Positions 10,443-23,077 of a stretch of DNA of 64,000 nucleotides are shown here, piece by piece. The notes under the pieces are model-generated. The model had not been told where the DNA came from, did no database searches, and saw only the letters and a program-made list of their open reading frames with translations. The position numbers and the translations under genes were made by a program. The stretch is from Exophiala sp. HKRS030. Its lineage: Eukaryota; Ascomycota; Eurotiomycetes; Chaetothyriales; Herpotrichiellaceae. Location of the stretch: assembly GCA_023897205.1 (NCBI GenBank), contig JAHWDD010000009.1, forward strand, positions 2,108,001 to 2,172,000, given 5' to 3'. The stretch's first letter is position 1, and the number at the start of each line of letters is the position of its first letter.

Positions 10443-12009
10443 ACCATCTCCCATCATAAAGTTTGAAGTCATGAAGTATTACTCAGAACCACAGGAAACC
10501 TCTCTTGGCACGGATGATCAACGCTCTTCTTTGATTCACCCCGCAATTTGTGACCAAGACGTTATGCATTATTATCTCTCCGAGAATTCGACATAAACTC
10601 TGACCCAGACCGAGACCGAGTACAACTACAATAGTTCAAAATCCCCCGCAGAATCCCGGTCCGATTTCGCGTGAATTTATGTAGAACAGCGAATCACCGC
10701 TCGAATATGTAGAGAATCCGTCAGCGTGTTTGACTCGAACCGCAACGTCTTTAAACCGAGGATGATCTTGGTTGCAAGATGTAGAAATAGTTGAAAGATA
10801 GATAATTCTCGAGTAGTTACCAGTTACTATGATCAATGCGTAGATATTAGATTCAAACTTCATTGAGCATCTGGGAGATCATAATCCAGGAGTTGCAGAA
10901 GACAAGAGGCAGAGGGAGGGTATACTGCCAAAGTCTTTAGAAGGGCATCGAGGTAGATCATCTCCAGTTTCGATATTTCCCAAAAGAAAATACTCTGTGA
11001 AGATGGACCTTGCTCAATGGTTGATGCCTAAGTCATTCTTTCATAGGGACTTTACGACGCCTAAGGTCAAAGTCACCCTAGATTGTTAACCTCATGAAAA
11101 TCATGTAAATCATCATCGTTAGCAACGTTATGCGACGATGCTCGCTCATAAACTCATTTATATAAGTGAGTAGAATCCCCCGGAACATTTAGACAGGCAG
11201 ACTTAAATTCATCTCCTTACAATTGTTTCCTTTTGTTTGTGGCGTTCACAACGCCAGCAAGTTCCAACGTTTCGCTAAAGTCGTCTTCATCGCTCTTGGC
11301 CATGGACTTGGGAACAAGCATCGCTACTCTTTGCAGATGTGCAAGACCGTCACAATTGTCGCTCCAAGCATAACTGGGAATCTTGGCCTCCTGCTCGCTG
11401 CAGGAAGAGGCAGACCACACACACTTTGATGAAAGCATCATATCAAGATGTGATCTTGTCATACTTTAGTTATGCTTGATTTGCTTTTAAACATATGGAA
11501 CAGAGAGCTAGAACGACACGTACAGCCTCACTGCAACTCGTTTGCGCATCTGAAAATTGAAGCGCAAAGTGGGCTTGGAACACCGGGAACTCAATCTGGA
11601 TGATGGTAGGCGATGCGGAGGCGAACATTCTGTCTGTAAGTTGAGGGACGAATGGCATAGTCGGGGTTGTTCGTCTTGTGCTCCGAGAGCTAGGAAACAA
11701 TTACCCCAGAGATCAGACCATGGTCGGCGAGTCAATAATGCTGACACCGAAGATTCTAGGGCGTGACAACCTGGAGAAAAGCGACTCGCCTTCTGGGGTA
11801 GGGAACTTCGTAGACGCCCCACATCCTTGTGTGCAGACAATCGAGACTCTGTCTCCGATATCTTTAAACCCCCTACCTTTTGCCTTGGTGCTTGATTGAA
11901 CACTGCTCTTGAAGGGCTTCGCATCAGTTTTCTATTGAACTTTCGGTTCCTTGCCCTGCACTGAACAGCGCGTTTCGTCCAGCCTCAAAGCTACCATTTT
12001 GCGGACATC
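10443..12009. other. Intergenic region with a possible decayed coding stretch
   Basis: No complete gene. On the minus strand, about 11960-11740 reads as a coherent 70-residue stretch (including GDRVSIVCTQGCG and RPRIFGVSIIDSPTM), and 11710-11610 as another (HKTNNPDYAIRPSTYRQNV). They are separated by only ~30 bases with stops and lack a clear start. I do not recognise a family; this could be a gene relic or chance. Confidence 0.25.
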
Positions 12010-14136
12010 ATGTCCCAATACAATGCCAAGTTGTTCTCCACCGTTATACTCTTCGGAGCCCTCTGGGGACTGGGATGGTTTCTTCAACGATACTTCCACA
12101 TTGGGGCGTACAAAAAGTACCGACAACTTGTTAGTATACCGTCCACAAGCCTCCTGACCATTGGTTTTGCTAAACATTCCAATCAGCCTCCAGGCCCCCC
12201 AAGCAGTATCATAACCGGTACTCCTGGTTACGCTCGAGATAAAACACATTTGTTCTTTGACAAAGTACGCAAAGAGTATGGAGACATTTTCTCGGTCTGG
12301 GATGGCCCGAATCTTCAAATTGTGCTCACCTCTCCGACCATTGTACAAGAATTGATGACCAAAGTACGTCTTCAGACTGTCAAATTTCCAAGCCCTGGTC
12401 CAATTGAGTTTTAGCGAGGGTCAATATATCAAAATAGGCCAAAGCTATTTGCCGTGCATGACAATATTTTTCGTGGCATGTCAATCAACACGGCCGAGTA
12501 TGGAGACGTAAGTTAGCTACCCCGGTGACTCCTTACGTATCTTGAGAAGAGGGTTAATGGATTTCAGGCATGGAGGAAGCAGCGCAAGATCTTCAACTCA
12601 GTCAGTGGTCCGACCGGTGCGAAACGATTCATACCATATCAAGACTACGAATCGAAGCAATACCTTAAAGATACCCTGGACAATCCGGGGGCTTTCTTCC
12701 AGAATGCAGAACGTGTTGGAATCAGTATGCTCATTACCTCAATCTACGGGTAATGTGAAAGCTCCGACCTGTCTGGCAACTGTGTCTAATGACAATAATA
12801 GAATGCGCGCAAATGATGTTACTGAGCCTGCGGCGCTAGGGTTGCTCATGATGGGCTCCTGGTTAGAAGCAACTATCCATCCCGGAAAGTTCGTTGACGA
12901 CCGTTGGCCCCTTTTGCAGCGTCTTCCTCACGCTCTTGCTCCATGGCGGAAGACCTACGACGAAAACATAAAGTTACTCGACACCATCGCTCATGCGTGG
13001 TGGGATCCATGCAAAGCCGCCTATGATAGGGGTCAAGCAGTCGACTGTTTCGCATCTGGTTTCATGTCCAAGTATGAAAAAGAAGGCTACACTGAGACAG
13101 AAGCTGCAATCGTGACTTTAGGCCTCATGCTGGCTGGATCTGGAACCGTGCCATCACAATTTAACAATCTGTTGATGGGGTGTGCGCTTAACCCTTCAGT
13201 GGTAGAAAAAGCACATGAGGAGTTGGATCGAGTTGTTGGAAACTCGAGACTTCCAGAACCACAAGACGAACGAAATTGTCCTTATATCCGGGCCATGATC
13301 AAAGAAGTCATGAGATGGAGGCCTTTCGCAAATCTTGGTAAGCCGAGATTAACAAGAAAGAATCAGTCCCCATCTTCATTCCGTCTGCCACGCTTCAACC
13401 CTCTTATGTCATTCATATCTTCTACCCAAGGATACCGATGTGGCTGACTTTTCGAGGATGTAACAGGATCTTATCATGCTACAACGCAAGAGGATACGTT
13501 TCAAGGCTATTATATCCCGAAAAGAGCGACTGTTATCAACTGTACTTATTCGATTCACCATGACGAGAAACGTTATCCAGATCACGACCGATATGAGCCA
13601 ATGCGATTCATAGACCACCATCTAAGCGCTTTAGAGTATTCAACTCAAAGCGATGGGTTAAAACGCGATCACTTCGCATACGGTGGTGGCCGACGAATAT
13701 GCGTCGGCATGTCCGTGGCGGAAACCAGCATGTTCATTCTGACAGCCAGAGCACTTTGGGCGTTCAACGTTGACAGAGCCGTTGACGCGTCGGGGAATCT
13801 AATCCCAATTGACACACGAAACTATGCCCGTAAGTAGCGGGTTGGACCACTGCAACTGCAGACTCTGACCGATGATTTCCCTTACCTCTGGTTCCGTGGT
13901 CAATTGCTAATTCGATGTTTTCCGTAGCTGGTACCTTCGCAAAGCCGCGACCCTTCGCGGCAAAGCTCTCTATACGGAGTGAACATCATGCTGCAGTCAT
14001 CTGCCGCGAGTTTAGTTCCGCGACGACTGAGGTACGAACTTTGGGTGAAGCTGCCAAAGCTGGTGATTTGGGTAAAATGAATGAGCTCATCGAGATGATG
14101 AAGAACCGTCCAGACTGCCAGGTCCACCTCTCCTGA
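12010..14136 (+). CDS. Cytochrome P450 monooxygenase
   Basis: Six exons: 12010-12363, 12415-12507, 12568-12749, 12802-13337, 13467-13829, 13928-14136. All phases agree, giving 578 residues. Residues ~8-27 form a membrane anchor, followed by the Pro-rich hinge QPPGPPS. K-helix EVMR is near residue 378. The heme loop FAYGGGRRICVG near 458-469 carries the axial Cys. The I-helix site near 321 reads AGSGTV where most P450s have AGxDTT/S, so the acid of the acid-alcohol pair is a Gly. The family would be an ER-bound hydroxylase or epoxidase; the substrate is unknown. It is transcribed toward the bZIP gene, with the two 3' ends about 550 bases apart. Position in the block suggests an early oxidation step. 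Confidence 0.88.
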
Positions 14137-14689
14137 ACCTAGCATCATTATATAAGCTACTGGGTACCTCGTCTACAGATTGAGATGACTGCAACGATAG
14201 GTGGTAGGCAAAGTGAAAGGCCTGGCCAAACTGCAACCACTGTTGTACGTAACTTGCAGATCAGACTAAGTACTAAAACGAGCTTACGAACGCCTTTGAT
14301 GGTGATGTGAGGCAGTCAGGGAACAACTGAGTTCAGCAGTGGCAATTATTTGCTTGCGAAAGTCCCTTTTGTTGTGGACTGGATAGTTGCTATCTTCGTT
14401 GAAGTAACATGTAATGTGGTGTGTCCTTACCGACCTGAAAACGTTTGATGGGATCATGATTTTCGTCCTTCTTTGACTTTGAAGCCCTTTCAGCGACAAC
14501 CCATTCTGATGATCGTTGCTCCTCAAGTTCTTCCCCAACCAGCGAGGATGAATTCAAGCAGCTAGAGGCAAATCTCAAGGGTAGAGATGGTGCTAATCCT
14601 GCCAGTCAAACAGGGCATTCGCGCTTTCCGCTAGCCCAGTTACGAGATATCTTCAAATCGTAAACGTCAATCCTTCCACAGGCGGCCCG
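14137..14689. other. Intergenic between convergent P450 and bZIP genes
   Basis: About 550 bases. Short minus-strand open frames at 14284-14578 (e.g. ending in KSKKDENHDPIKRFQ) could be a small gene or relic, but no domain or splice pattern supports one firmly. Confidence 0.3.
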
Positions 14690-16413
14690 TTAAACGGCGG
14701 CTTCAATGAGCTGGCTGGAGGATACGATGGGTTGGAAAAACTCTGGAAATTCCTGGAAGAATTGCTCTTCAAAGGTCCAGCAACGCAAATTGTTGTGGTA
14801 ATGCTGAAACAGTGGTGTTGGGCTGTAAGTATCAGTATCTTGGTCGTAATGGTATGCTTCGTCTAGTCCAAAGGGCCATGCGAAGCGAAAATATTTCACA
14901 TATGCTAAGGAGAACTTTGTGCTATCGACTACCGCGTGACCGTGGAGAAAGCGCTCGCGAAGTGCCGGCCTGTGGGTTGCACCGTCACGGTTAACAGGAG
15001 CAATCTTTGCCGGGTGGCCAGCTTCAAAGACCTACCAAGGTAGAAAGTTTGCAGCAAAGACGAGATGTTTTTGATTGACCGTTGCACTGTTACATATAAA
15101 GTCAGAGATGATTCAATTGTACAAAGGAAAATGCATCGGTTTACCTTGGACGTTGCCAAATGGGTATGCGCTCCAAGTCAACTGGGTTGTGTGTAATGTA
15201 GTACTGGCAATAACGTTAGTGACTCGAAGATTGTGGAGGTTTTTTCAACAGTCACACACACCCTTATCAGGTAGAAATTCTTGTATGCAACTGCAACACG
15301 GTTGATGGGATCAACTAGATCACAAACTAGGTTGTCGTAGTTGGCCAGGATTTGTACGACAGGATTGGACAGATGTTCAACAGACAGAGATGTCCAGCCG
15401 TATTTTATAGCTTTGAAGATGATGGATCCTTCAGAAGTATTGGTGAATGCGGCTTGTGAAGAAGATATCTGAAGAACTTTTTTGTAAACCTCATTCGTCC
15501 TCTGCCAAATATCCCAATAATTCCATTCGAGGGAATTATGTAATGTCAGGCGTTTAGAGAGCGCGCCATGAAAGTGTAGGCACTCACTCGCTTGGGAAGC
15601 AACAAATAGGGCTGCATCGTTCGACGCCCAAATCCGGTCTGTAGACAGTCGCTGAGAATCCGGATCCTCATCCAGCACTTCGTTACGAATGCACTCAGTC
15701 TGGAGTTGGTCTAAGTCTTCGCTCGCCAATGGTGCAGAGGCGTCGATATTGGTAACCAGTGCTTCGTCTGACAGAAGCGAGCTACTATCGTTGGCTGGGT
15801 TTCCATTCTGAGCGTCATGGCTTGTAGGCCATTTCGAGGTCGATTCCAACCGAATGTCGTTGAAGCAAAAATCTTGATGGGCCGATAAAGCACCTCCAGT
15901 CACAATGTCATCCAGGTCCATGCCGGACTGTGGAACAGCGTTGAGGTCTTGTCGCAGTTGATCATCTGTACTATCTTCTGTCACTACCGCCGGTTTTACA
16001 GTAGCTACTGGATCTGATGGGACTAGCTCTGGAAGAGAAAGGCCCAGGTTGGGTGGTGTTGCAAAGTTCATTGCTTCACAAAGGCTAGATGTTTGCGGTT
16101 GTGTGAGCTCAACTCCAGTTGCAATATTGATTTCCCCCACAATCTTTCGCAGCCGGCTGATTGTCTCATATTGCTTCATATTCTGGGCCAGCAGCTTGCT
16201 GACCAATTCTGACTGGCTCTCGGCTTTGCATGCTTCTACCATCTGTTCGAGATGGGCTATGTAGTTCTTGGTTTTCTCTCTCAATGCTCGTTGGGCGTCT
16301 CTGTCGATGGCCCGCTTCCGAGCGCGCTTGGGCGTAATACTCTGATCTTGGGGCCGCCGTACCGCCTTTGCCATGAATGGTGTAGAGTTATCAATCGACG
16401 ATGAACGTGACAT
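14690..16413 (-). CDS. bZIP transcription factor with DUF3425-type C-terminal domain
   Basis: Exons 16413..15262, 15203..15145, 15086..15036 and 14969..14690 give about 513 residues. The frame is open to 16488, but MSRSSSIDN at 16413 is the more typical start. The basic region KRARKRAIDRDAQRALREK lies at residues 29-47, with the coiled-coil heptads following. The C-terminal part shows DUF3425 landmarks: NTSEGSIIFKAIKYGW, LVDPINRVAVAYKNFYLIR, RIPIWQRP, FLPWPALRERFLHGHAVV and KYFRFAWPF. The third intron removes what would otherwise be an in-frame TAG directly after LPW. Such factors often sit beside the genes they control, so this is the best candidate regulator of the block from 9 to 33 kb. 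Targets are inference only. Confidence 0.85.
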
Positions 16414-17733
16414 TGTTATCAAGATAGCCTTTCTGAGAGCTTGTGGTGACGATAGGCTCGAAAATTCGACATAGAATAGAGAAGTCACTGCTTGCTGTAA
16501 ATGCGTACTAATTCCTCCGAGGTCTCATAATACCCCGTCTTCCTAGAGCCCAAGGCCAAAACCACTAACTTGATTGCTCTGGATTGCAGGCTATGCCGGG
16601 GATTGCTCCCCGGCCCCCGCACCTACCCTTACTCCGTGTACAAACGAGGGTCAATACAGGGGTGGGTACATACTGGCGTGACTACTCCGTAGTTCAGCTG
16701 ACCCCGTGGAGCAACAGAGGGGAATGGGATTTTTGTGGAGGTACGGCTCCTGGAAATGTCTGGTCAACTACGGAGTGGAAGGCCCTCGGATCATCCGGTG
16801 CGTTTACGATTGGAGTACTACGCCAAGGATGCTTCGTATGAGAACTGTGTGCACTGATCTCGCTATTCATTGTTGATGACTCGAACTAGTCAGTACACCG
16901 ATGAGGCTCCGTGTGAGTTAAACCCTCGGCTCGGGATCCTCCACTTGTTGCACAAGGGTGCTAAACCTACTTAGGATATTTTATACAACAACCAAGGTGA
17001 ATTCAGCATTATGTGCATGTTTCTCTTTTTTTCGAGTATCAGCGGAACAACATGTCAAACAGTGGTAGCTTATAGGACTTAATCATCGATTAGACATTGA
17101 TAAAGATCTCCTATGTATCAACTAAATTATAATCGGAGATACACGCCGAGGCACTGGATATGTTAGGCGTAGGTACTGTAGCCAAAAGCCTGGCGCTGCC
17201 CTTAAGTTGGGCTAGTTACAACCCCTGTGAGTCCAAGTCAAAAGGTTCGCTGTAGATGCCCTGCCCTCGTACTCCACAGGTTCAGATCTGACTATGCACT
17301 GCTGATTCCAAACTAATGCCACCGTGTGGAGGCTTTCGCGCAATTCCACCACTCAGTTCCGGACCACTCTGAGTTTCGCCGTGCCTGTCAATTTTCAGTA
17401 CGAATTTTCAGGCCGAACCAAAGCCCATTTCTCGGACATCTTGGGCTGGGGCAATGGAAGCCCATAAATCGACCATTAGTGTTGAATTCCAAGGGACTTA
17501 TCTCGCATTCGACTTGATGATATCATAAGAGAATTTGCTTCCTTACGGGTACGCCTGAGACGAGTCAGGAACTCCGAATACCCATATTTCGCTGGTTCAA
17601 CAACCCATCTGGCATGGATCCTTTGACCTTTAACCATGAATCATGAGCCCTGAGAAATTTTGTATTTCACTTTAATAAGATAGCTTTGGTCCTTTCCCTT
17701 GTCATTTAGCCGCAGCAAGCTCAGTCGACGACA
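16414..17733. other. Divergent promoter region between bZIP and SDR genes
   Basis: About 1.3 kb without a supported gene. Around 16600-16780 there are several ACTCCGTA/TACGGAGT-like words and short GC-rich palindromes (e.g. near 16594-16612), common in fungal intergenic DNA. I cannot assign a binding site. Confidence 0.5.
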
Positions 17734-18598
17734 ATGTCTTCACACTTTGACGGTAAAGTGATCACAGTTACCGGTGCGGCATCGGGCATAGGTCGTGCCA
17801 CTGCTATGCTACTTGCCTCACGAGGCGCTAAAGTCTCTGCCATCGACGTCCAAGAAGAACTTCTCCGACAAACTATACAGGATATCGAAAATGAGGGTGG
17901 CGTTGCTTTTGGGACCGTGGTGGACATTCGCGACCGGTCTCAGGTTGAAAAATGGATTTCGACCACCGTTGAGCGTTATGGGAAACTGGACGGAGCGGCG
18001 AACATCGCAGGAGTGACAGGGAAAGACCTTGGTAACGCGGACTTGCATGCCATTGACGACAATGATTTTGCATTTGTCTTTGACGTCAATGTCAAGGGAA
18101 CCTTGAACTGCATGCGGGCACAGGTTCAAAACATGAAAGACAGTTCCTCAATTGTGAACGTATCAAGCTTAGCAGGTGTTACCGGCGCTGTGCGACACTA
18201 TGCCTATAATGCGTCAAAGCACGCGGTAAATGGACTGAGCAAGTGTGCAGCGAAGGAACTGGCATCCAGAAAAATCAGAGTCAATGTCGTAGCCCCGTGA
18301 GTTCCCCAGATTCTATCAACTGTGAGGCTGCTTTCATCAAGACGCCCTACCAGGCTCTCTTTTACAGAGTTCTCATTGCTAACGATTGAGGACGTACAAA
18401 ACCAGTGGTGCTGTCGATACTCCGATGATTCAGGCAGCCGAGAAAGTCAAAGGAGACTATGCAGTGGACCTGGTCCCGTTAAAGAGGAAAGGTCAACCTA
18501 TAGAGCTTGCTGAAGCCATAGCTTGGTACCTCTGCGACGGCTCTAGCTATGTCACCTGCTCAGTCTTGAATGTGGATGGAGGTTGGCTCTACTCATAG
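17734..18598 (+). CDS. Short-chain dehydrogenase/reductase (classical SDR)
   Basis: Two exons (17734-18296, 18406-18598) give 251 residues, the normal classical-SDR length. The cofactor motif TGAASGIG is at residues 13-20, NIAG at 90-93, catalytic Ser near 144-145 and YNASK at 158-162. After the intron the PGAVDTPM segment is correct, confirming the splice. D38 after the second strand (SAIDV) suggests NAD(H) preference. It would oxidise a secondary alcohol or reduce a ketone. In the block it could supply the ketone for the BVMO 5 kb away, which is inference. It is divergent from the bZIP gene. Confidence 0.88.
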
Positions 18599-19261
18599 TG
18601 CGGAATAGCTTGTATGATAATTACCCCACATGGGATATTTGCGGTTTACAAGATAGGCTCTAACTTCCAAATGCTGACTATGGTCAATGCTTAGGTAAGT
18701 CGGCCATAAAATATGGAAGTTGTCCAACTCCTAAACTCTGACACTGAAAAGACAGAATGTTGTAAAATATAGCGTGAAAGACCCTCAATCTCTCAAGTCC
18801 ATTGGTTGTGCTTCAAGGGACTACAGAGCCTCCATACAATCCATCAGTTCCAAATCTTAGCAGCCATATTGGAACCGACCAGATCATGTATTTATCCCCG
18901 AGATATCGACATTATCAAAGATTATAGATTTTTGTAAGGATGAATCACAGCACGGCATCGCGGCACAGTGCATAAACCCTGTTTTCGCCTAGCCGTGTGA
19001 ACTAGGCAGGCCAAGTCGATGACTTCTTGATGTACCTCGGTGCTGTGACAAAACCTAGCCCTTACTCATGATCGCTGACATCCATTCTCAGAAGAGACTA
19101 TAGCTATAAATCCAAGTAATTAACTCACGGTCAGGTATTGCCGCTAATTTGTTCATTATCAAATATAGGACTCCTATACTTTCAACATTCCAAGAAAGTC
19201 ACCCTCAGACATAGTTTCACACAAGGATTTCTCCAGTCGCAAATCATCTCTAATTAGAAGA
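18599..19261. other. Intergenic
   Basis: About 660 bases, AT-rich, between SDR and CoA-transferase genes in the same direction. No gene, repeat or obvious regulatory site recognised. Confidence 0.6.
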
Positions 19262-21167
19262 ATGTCTAATGACAGAAACGAAGTCACGTCTGCAACGAAA
19301 GAAGCTGCCCGAATCTTGCACAAGTGTCTGCTTGCAGACTCACGTCTAGACTTCCCTCCGGCAGTGCTTAAACAGGCGAGCTTGGTGAATTTCACGCCCG
19401 AGACCGAACCGTACATCCCTACGCCGATGAAGATAACCGAATCATGCTCGGCGTTGTGGAGTTGCATTGGAATGTTTGCAAGTGCCATCTGTCAAGAACG
19501 ATATCAAATTATTACTCCCGATAAGATTGAAGTGGATATGCATACAGCCTCGCTCATGCTATTTTCACTGGTCCTCATTCAGCTGTCTGGGAAAGGCGTG
19601 GGAGATAGTGAAGTTCTTGCTCGGGCCGCATTTTTGGACAAAGGGCGTGTAGGGGAGCGATACCGAGGGTTAGCAACGAATATGTAAGCCTCTCAAGACT
19701 AGTTTTTCTTCCGTATTGAGAAGTATGGCGTTTGATATTGACTCTTTTATTCGATCATCACAGCTATAAAACCGCGGACGGACGTTATTTTCATCTCCAT
19801 GGAAGCCTCAACACAACACCCGTATTAGACATGCTTGGTTTACCCCATCACCGCCCTGATTTAGAATCCTTGGAGAGTCGTGAAGTGATCAAGGACATCT
19901 ACCGAGAGGCAGTGGGAAAGAGAAATGGGGTCGAGCTTGAGTTGGAAGCAAACGAGCGGTGGAGGCAACCCGGGGTTCTTTGCTACACAGCCGAGGAATT
20001 TGCCAAAACACCTCACGGGAAAGAAAGCATCGAAGATCCGTTATATTCCACTTCTGTTGTTCATCCAAATCTCCCTGCTGTTGCATGGCCGACCGTGCAC
20101 AACAGCCAGAGACCTTTATCCGGAATCAAAGTCCTCGACCTGACCAAAGTTGTTGCCGGACCTACAATCACGCGTGTCCTAGCCTTGCTGGGTGCGGATG
20201 TACTCCGCGTCTCTACCGATACCATAGGCGATGCTGGGTTCATCCTTTTCGACGGCCAGATGGGAAAACGAGACACTGATATTAATTTGAAGACAGCAGA
20301 AGGAAGATCTGTTTTCGAAAAACTTCTGATTGATGCGGATGTTTTAGTAGATGGTTATAGGCCCGGGGTCCTGGACAGACTTGGCTTCGGTAGAATATGG
20401 GTGCAAGAGACAGCAAGGAAGCGCGGTAAAGGCATGGTGTATTGTCGAGAAAATTGCTACGGCTGGAATGGTCCTTGGAGTCATCGTGCTGGCTATCAAC
20501 AAATCAGCGATTGTGTGGGTGCTACTTCTGCTCTCTGCCTGGGAGCAGCTATTATTTTCTCATTTTCTGATACAATTTGTCTAACAATGTCTAGGTGTCT
20601 GGAGCATCTTGGGAACAAGGAAAATTCTTAGGTCTAGACGAACCTGTCGTGCCACTACTACCAAATTCGGACTATCAGTGAGTATATGTCTCTGGACCTC
20701 AGATTTTTCTGCTAAAAGATTTTAAGGACCGGCTTAGTGGGTGCGATTGCTATCTGTAACGCTCTGTTTCGAAGAACCCATCACGGTGGCTCCTATAATG
20801 TGGATTTGTCGTTGACACAATTTAACAACTGGTACCTCAGGACTTTGGGTTTGCAAGATGCAAAGACTGTGCAATCGCTCCGAGATAAGCATCCCGACTT
20901 CAAGCCAAGGCACGATACGGAATTATTTGAGCTGGTTAGTCTTACCATTAAGACTACGATGGCATCCAATGGTTCAGGGCCGAGCCAGCTGTGGGATCCT
21001 GCAAGGTGGACAGAGGGTCCTGTTCGCTGGGGAGAGACGGGGAGATGGCAAGATATCTCGATTGGTCGAGAATAGTTCGGATCATTTCACAGTCAAGCCC
21101 TGTCGATGCTTTTGGATTCGACTTTGGATCTTGCAAACCTGGCTCCGATCCCCCTGTCTGGCTTTGA
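19262..21167 (+). CDS. CaiB/BaiF family (class III) CoA-transferase with one frame break
   Basis: Exons 19262-19683, 19764-20514, 20595-20677 and 20727-21167, about 565 residues. The N-terminal half is the degenerate repeat seen in fungal members and reads NIYKTADGRYFHLHGSLN across intron 1. The second half holds SGIKVLDLTKVVAGPTITRVLALLGADVLRV and VDGYRPGVLDRLGFG, typical of the family. QQISDCVSGAS is the region carrying the conserved Asp that forms the acyl anhydride. Frame is lost in the GGGG run at 21029-21032: the uncorrected frame stops at 21075. One more G gives RWGRDGEMARYLDW and continues to the TGA at 21165-21167. The reaction moves CoA between carboxylic acids, i.e. activation of an acid for further breakdown. 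Class and fold are clear; the acid is unknown. Confidence 0.82.
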
Positions 21168-21425
21168 AACGACCACCTGTATCGGAACACTCCATATCCT
21201 CTCTAGCCAGAGTGCCTCAGAATGCTACTAAACATCATACTGTTCTTGAAAGGCCTGTTCACCAACCGTTCATGCACAGTCGAACGCCCTGTTATGGGGG
21301 ATACTTCAAAAACCTGAAGAGTACCTAGAATTCAGAAGTTATTGGCAATGATTAATTTGAGCAAATGTCAACATTTTAAAGCTAGAACTGGTGTGTCCAG
21401 GCGCGTGTCAGGGTTGGGAAGCCGT

Positions 21426-22562
21426 CTAAAATACATTTTCAAGCCACTTCCAAGTCTCTGTAGACATTGGGCCAACTTCGTAACCTGCAGCCGCATCCAG
21501 AATACAATCGATATGTACTTGCAAAGGACACTCGACGTCATCGACGACAGCGCCAGCTTCTCTCAACTTTTTGCCGACTGCTGCAATGTCATCTCTGAAT
21601 ATCTCATAGCCTCCATATATGTTGAGCGTTTTTCTTGCAGGAAAGCCTTTAAACCACGAGCTGTCTGCATCCACAGGCTCTGTATAGTTGTTTCTTTCCT
21701 CGGGTGTTGCGAAATCGTCTGCCCACTCATGCATTTGTGCCTTCTGGTGAATATCTCTCTCATTGTTGTCCTTGAATGATTGTGAATCAGACTTGAAACT
21801 GACCCAGGCCGATATCAAAAGCAATCCTGCCAAGGGACTTTCCAACTTGAGCGGTTTGATCCCTTCATGTGGGTGCAATAGGATGCTCATCAAGGCTAGA
21901 GCCATATTGGCTCCACATGAATCACCTCCGACTATGATCTGAAATCAAGGTAAGCCTTTAACTTCGGTTTTCGATGGAATTGGATGAAGTCCCGCACATC
22001 TGATGGCTTGTACCCAGCTGATAAAACTGCTCTGAGTCCTTCAGTTGCTTGGAGGAATTGGACTGGATATTTTTTGACCTTAGTTTGGCCTAAATTGGAC
22101 ATATTAGCGCTGAAACAATTCCCGTCCGTCAACTGAGCCGCTGACCGTATTCCAAGAGCGCGATGACAGTCTTTTCCCCCCTTTCTGCAAGCTTCTTAAT
22201 GCATTGAGCCAGAAATATGACATGACCTTCATAAAGCGGTAGACCGTATCCACCTCCTGCATCTTTTTGTCAGCAAATGTGGTATTGGAGGAGGTGTAAA
22301 TTGTACCATGGAAATACAAAATGGCTCTCTTCGCGGAGCGGTCTCCCAGCCAGTGTATTTTCGTCTCCTGGCTATCGGGTATTACTTCCAAGTGATGAGG
22401 CAGATGCAACGCCTCTGCTTGCTCCTTTGCAGTTTCTGCCGTCGGCCTGCCCAAGGCTCTGGCACCATCACAAGACGCAGTCCTCTGTCGTAGAGCCGCG
22501 TTGCGGGCATCATGAAGATCTGAACGGGACATTCTTCTAGAGCAGGCAAGGATCGATCTCAT
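21426..22562 (-). CDS. Alpha/beta hydrolase, HSL-type esterase/lipase
   Basis: Four exons: 22562..22307, 22256..22146, 22089..21998, 21938..21426, giving 323 residues with consistent phases. Intron 1 splits the oxyanion-hole motif HGGGYG (H85-G88), which is intact once joined. The nucleophile elbow is GGDSCG with Ser160; most HSL members have GDSAG. The C-terminal EIFRDD and LQVHIDC (His near 295) supply the acid and base. ATG at 22562 is the first true ATG; the frame opens slightly upstream only from a GTG. Esters or lactones are the expected substrates. It is divergently transcribed from the BVMO across 515 bases, a classic pairing in which the monooxygenase makes the ester and the esterase cleaves it. 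Confidence 0.85.
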
Positions 22563-23077
22563 ACATGTAAAAGCAAGAATCACGTTACATTACGTGTAAT
22601 TCACCGCCAGCGAGAGCAGGTATTACATGAAGATAACTGACCACAGCCTCGACATTGAAGCTCCCTTATTACTCGCAAAACCTGAGTCTCCAAAAGATCT
22701 CGCGTGCCTTGCGTGGCGCCACGATGGTCGAGACTAGCAAAGCGGGCCTCGGCATGGAAATTGCCGACTCCCCTTCCCTCCCAACTGCAATTCGGGCCGG
22801 TCTGGATTTACGAAATCACCCCATTTTACCCCGATACCTTCTGCACCAATGGCCGACTCATCAAGAATTACTCTCTAGGCGGAACTTCAGGAACCAGTTT
22901 ATAACGAATGGTATCAGTCATGTTCGAGGCAATGGCTGATTTTCGGAGAACAGAGAACGAGAAGCGACAAATCTCTTCGACTGTCTAGAGAAATAAAACC
23001 TTTGTTGATATCGAGAGTGACCAAGCAATTCAAAGGATCGATATCAACGTTTCGCAACAATTTAGAGAGTTGGAAAT
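22563..23077. promoter_or_regulatory. Shared divergent promoter, esterase / Baeyer-Villiger monooxygenase
   Basis: 515 bases between the two start codons, so both genes probably share control elements. A plus-strand open frame (22704-22904) contains WIYEITPFYPDTFCTNGRL, which looks coherent but has no start context or family that I recognise. Confidence 0.5.

Noticed and set aside
15030..15036. In-frame TAG after LPW in the bZIP gene, looking like a nonsense mutation
   Set aside because: A GT donor one base before it and a CACAG acceptor at 14970 remove a 65-base intron, and the join gives the expected LPWPALRERFLHG of the DUF3425 domain.
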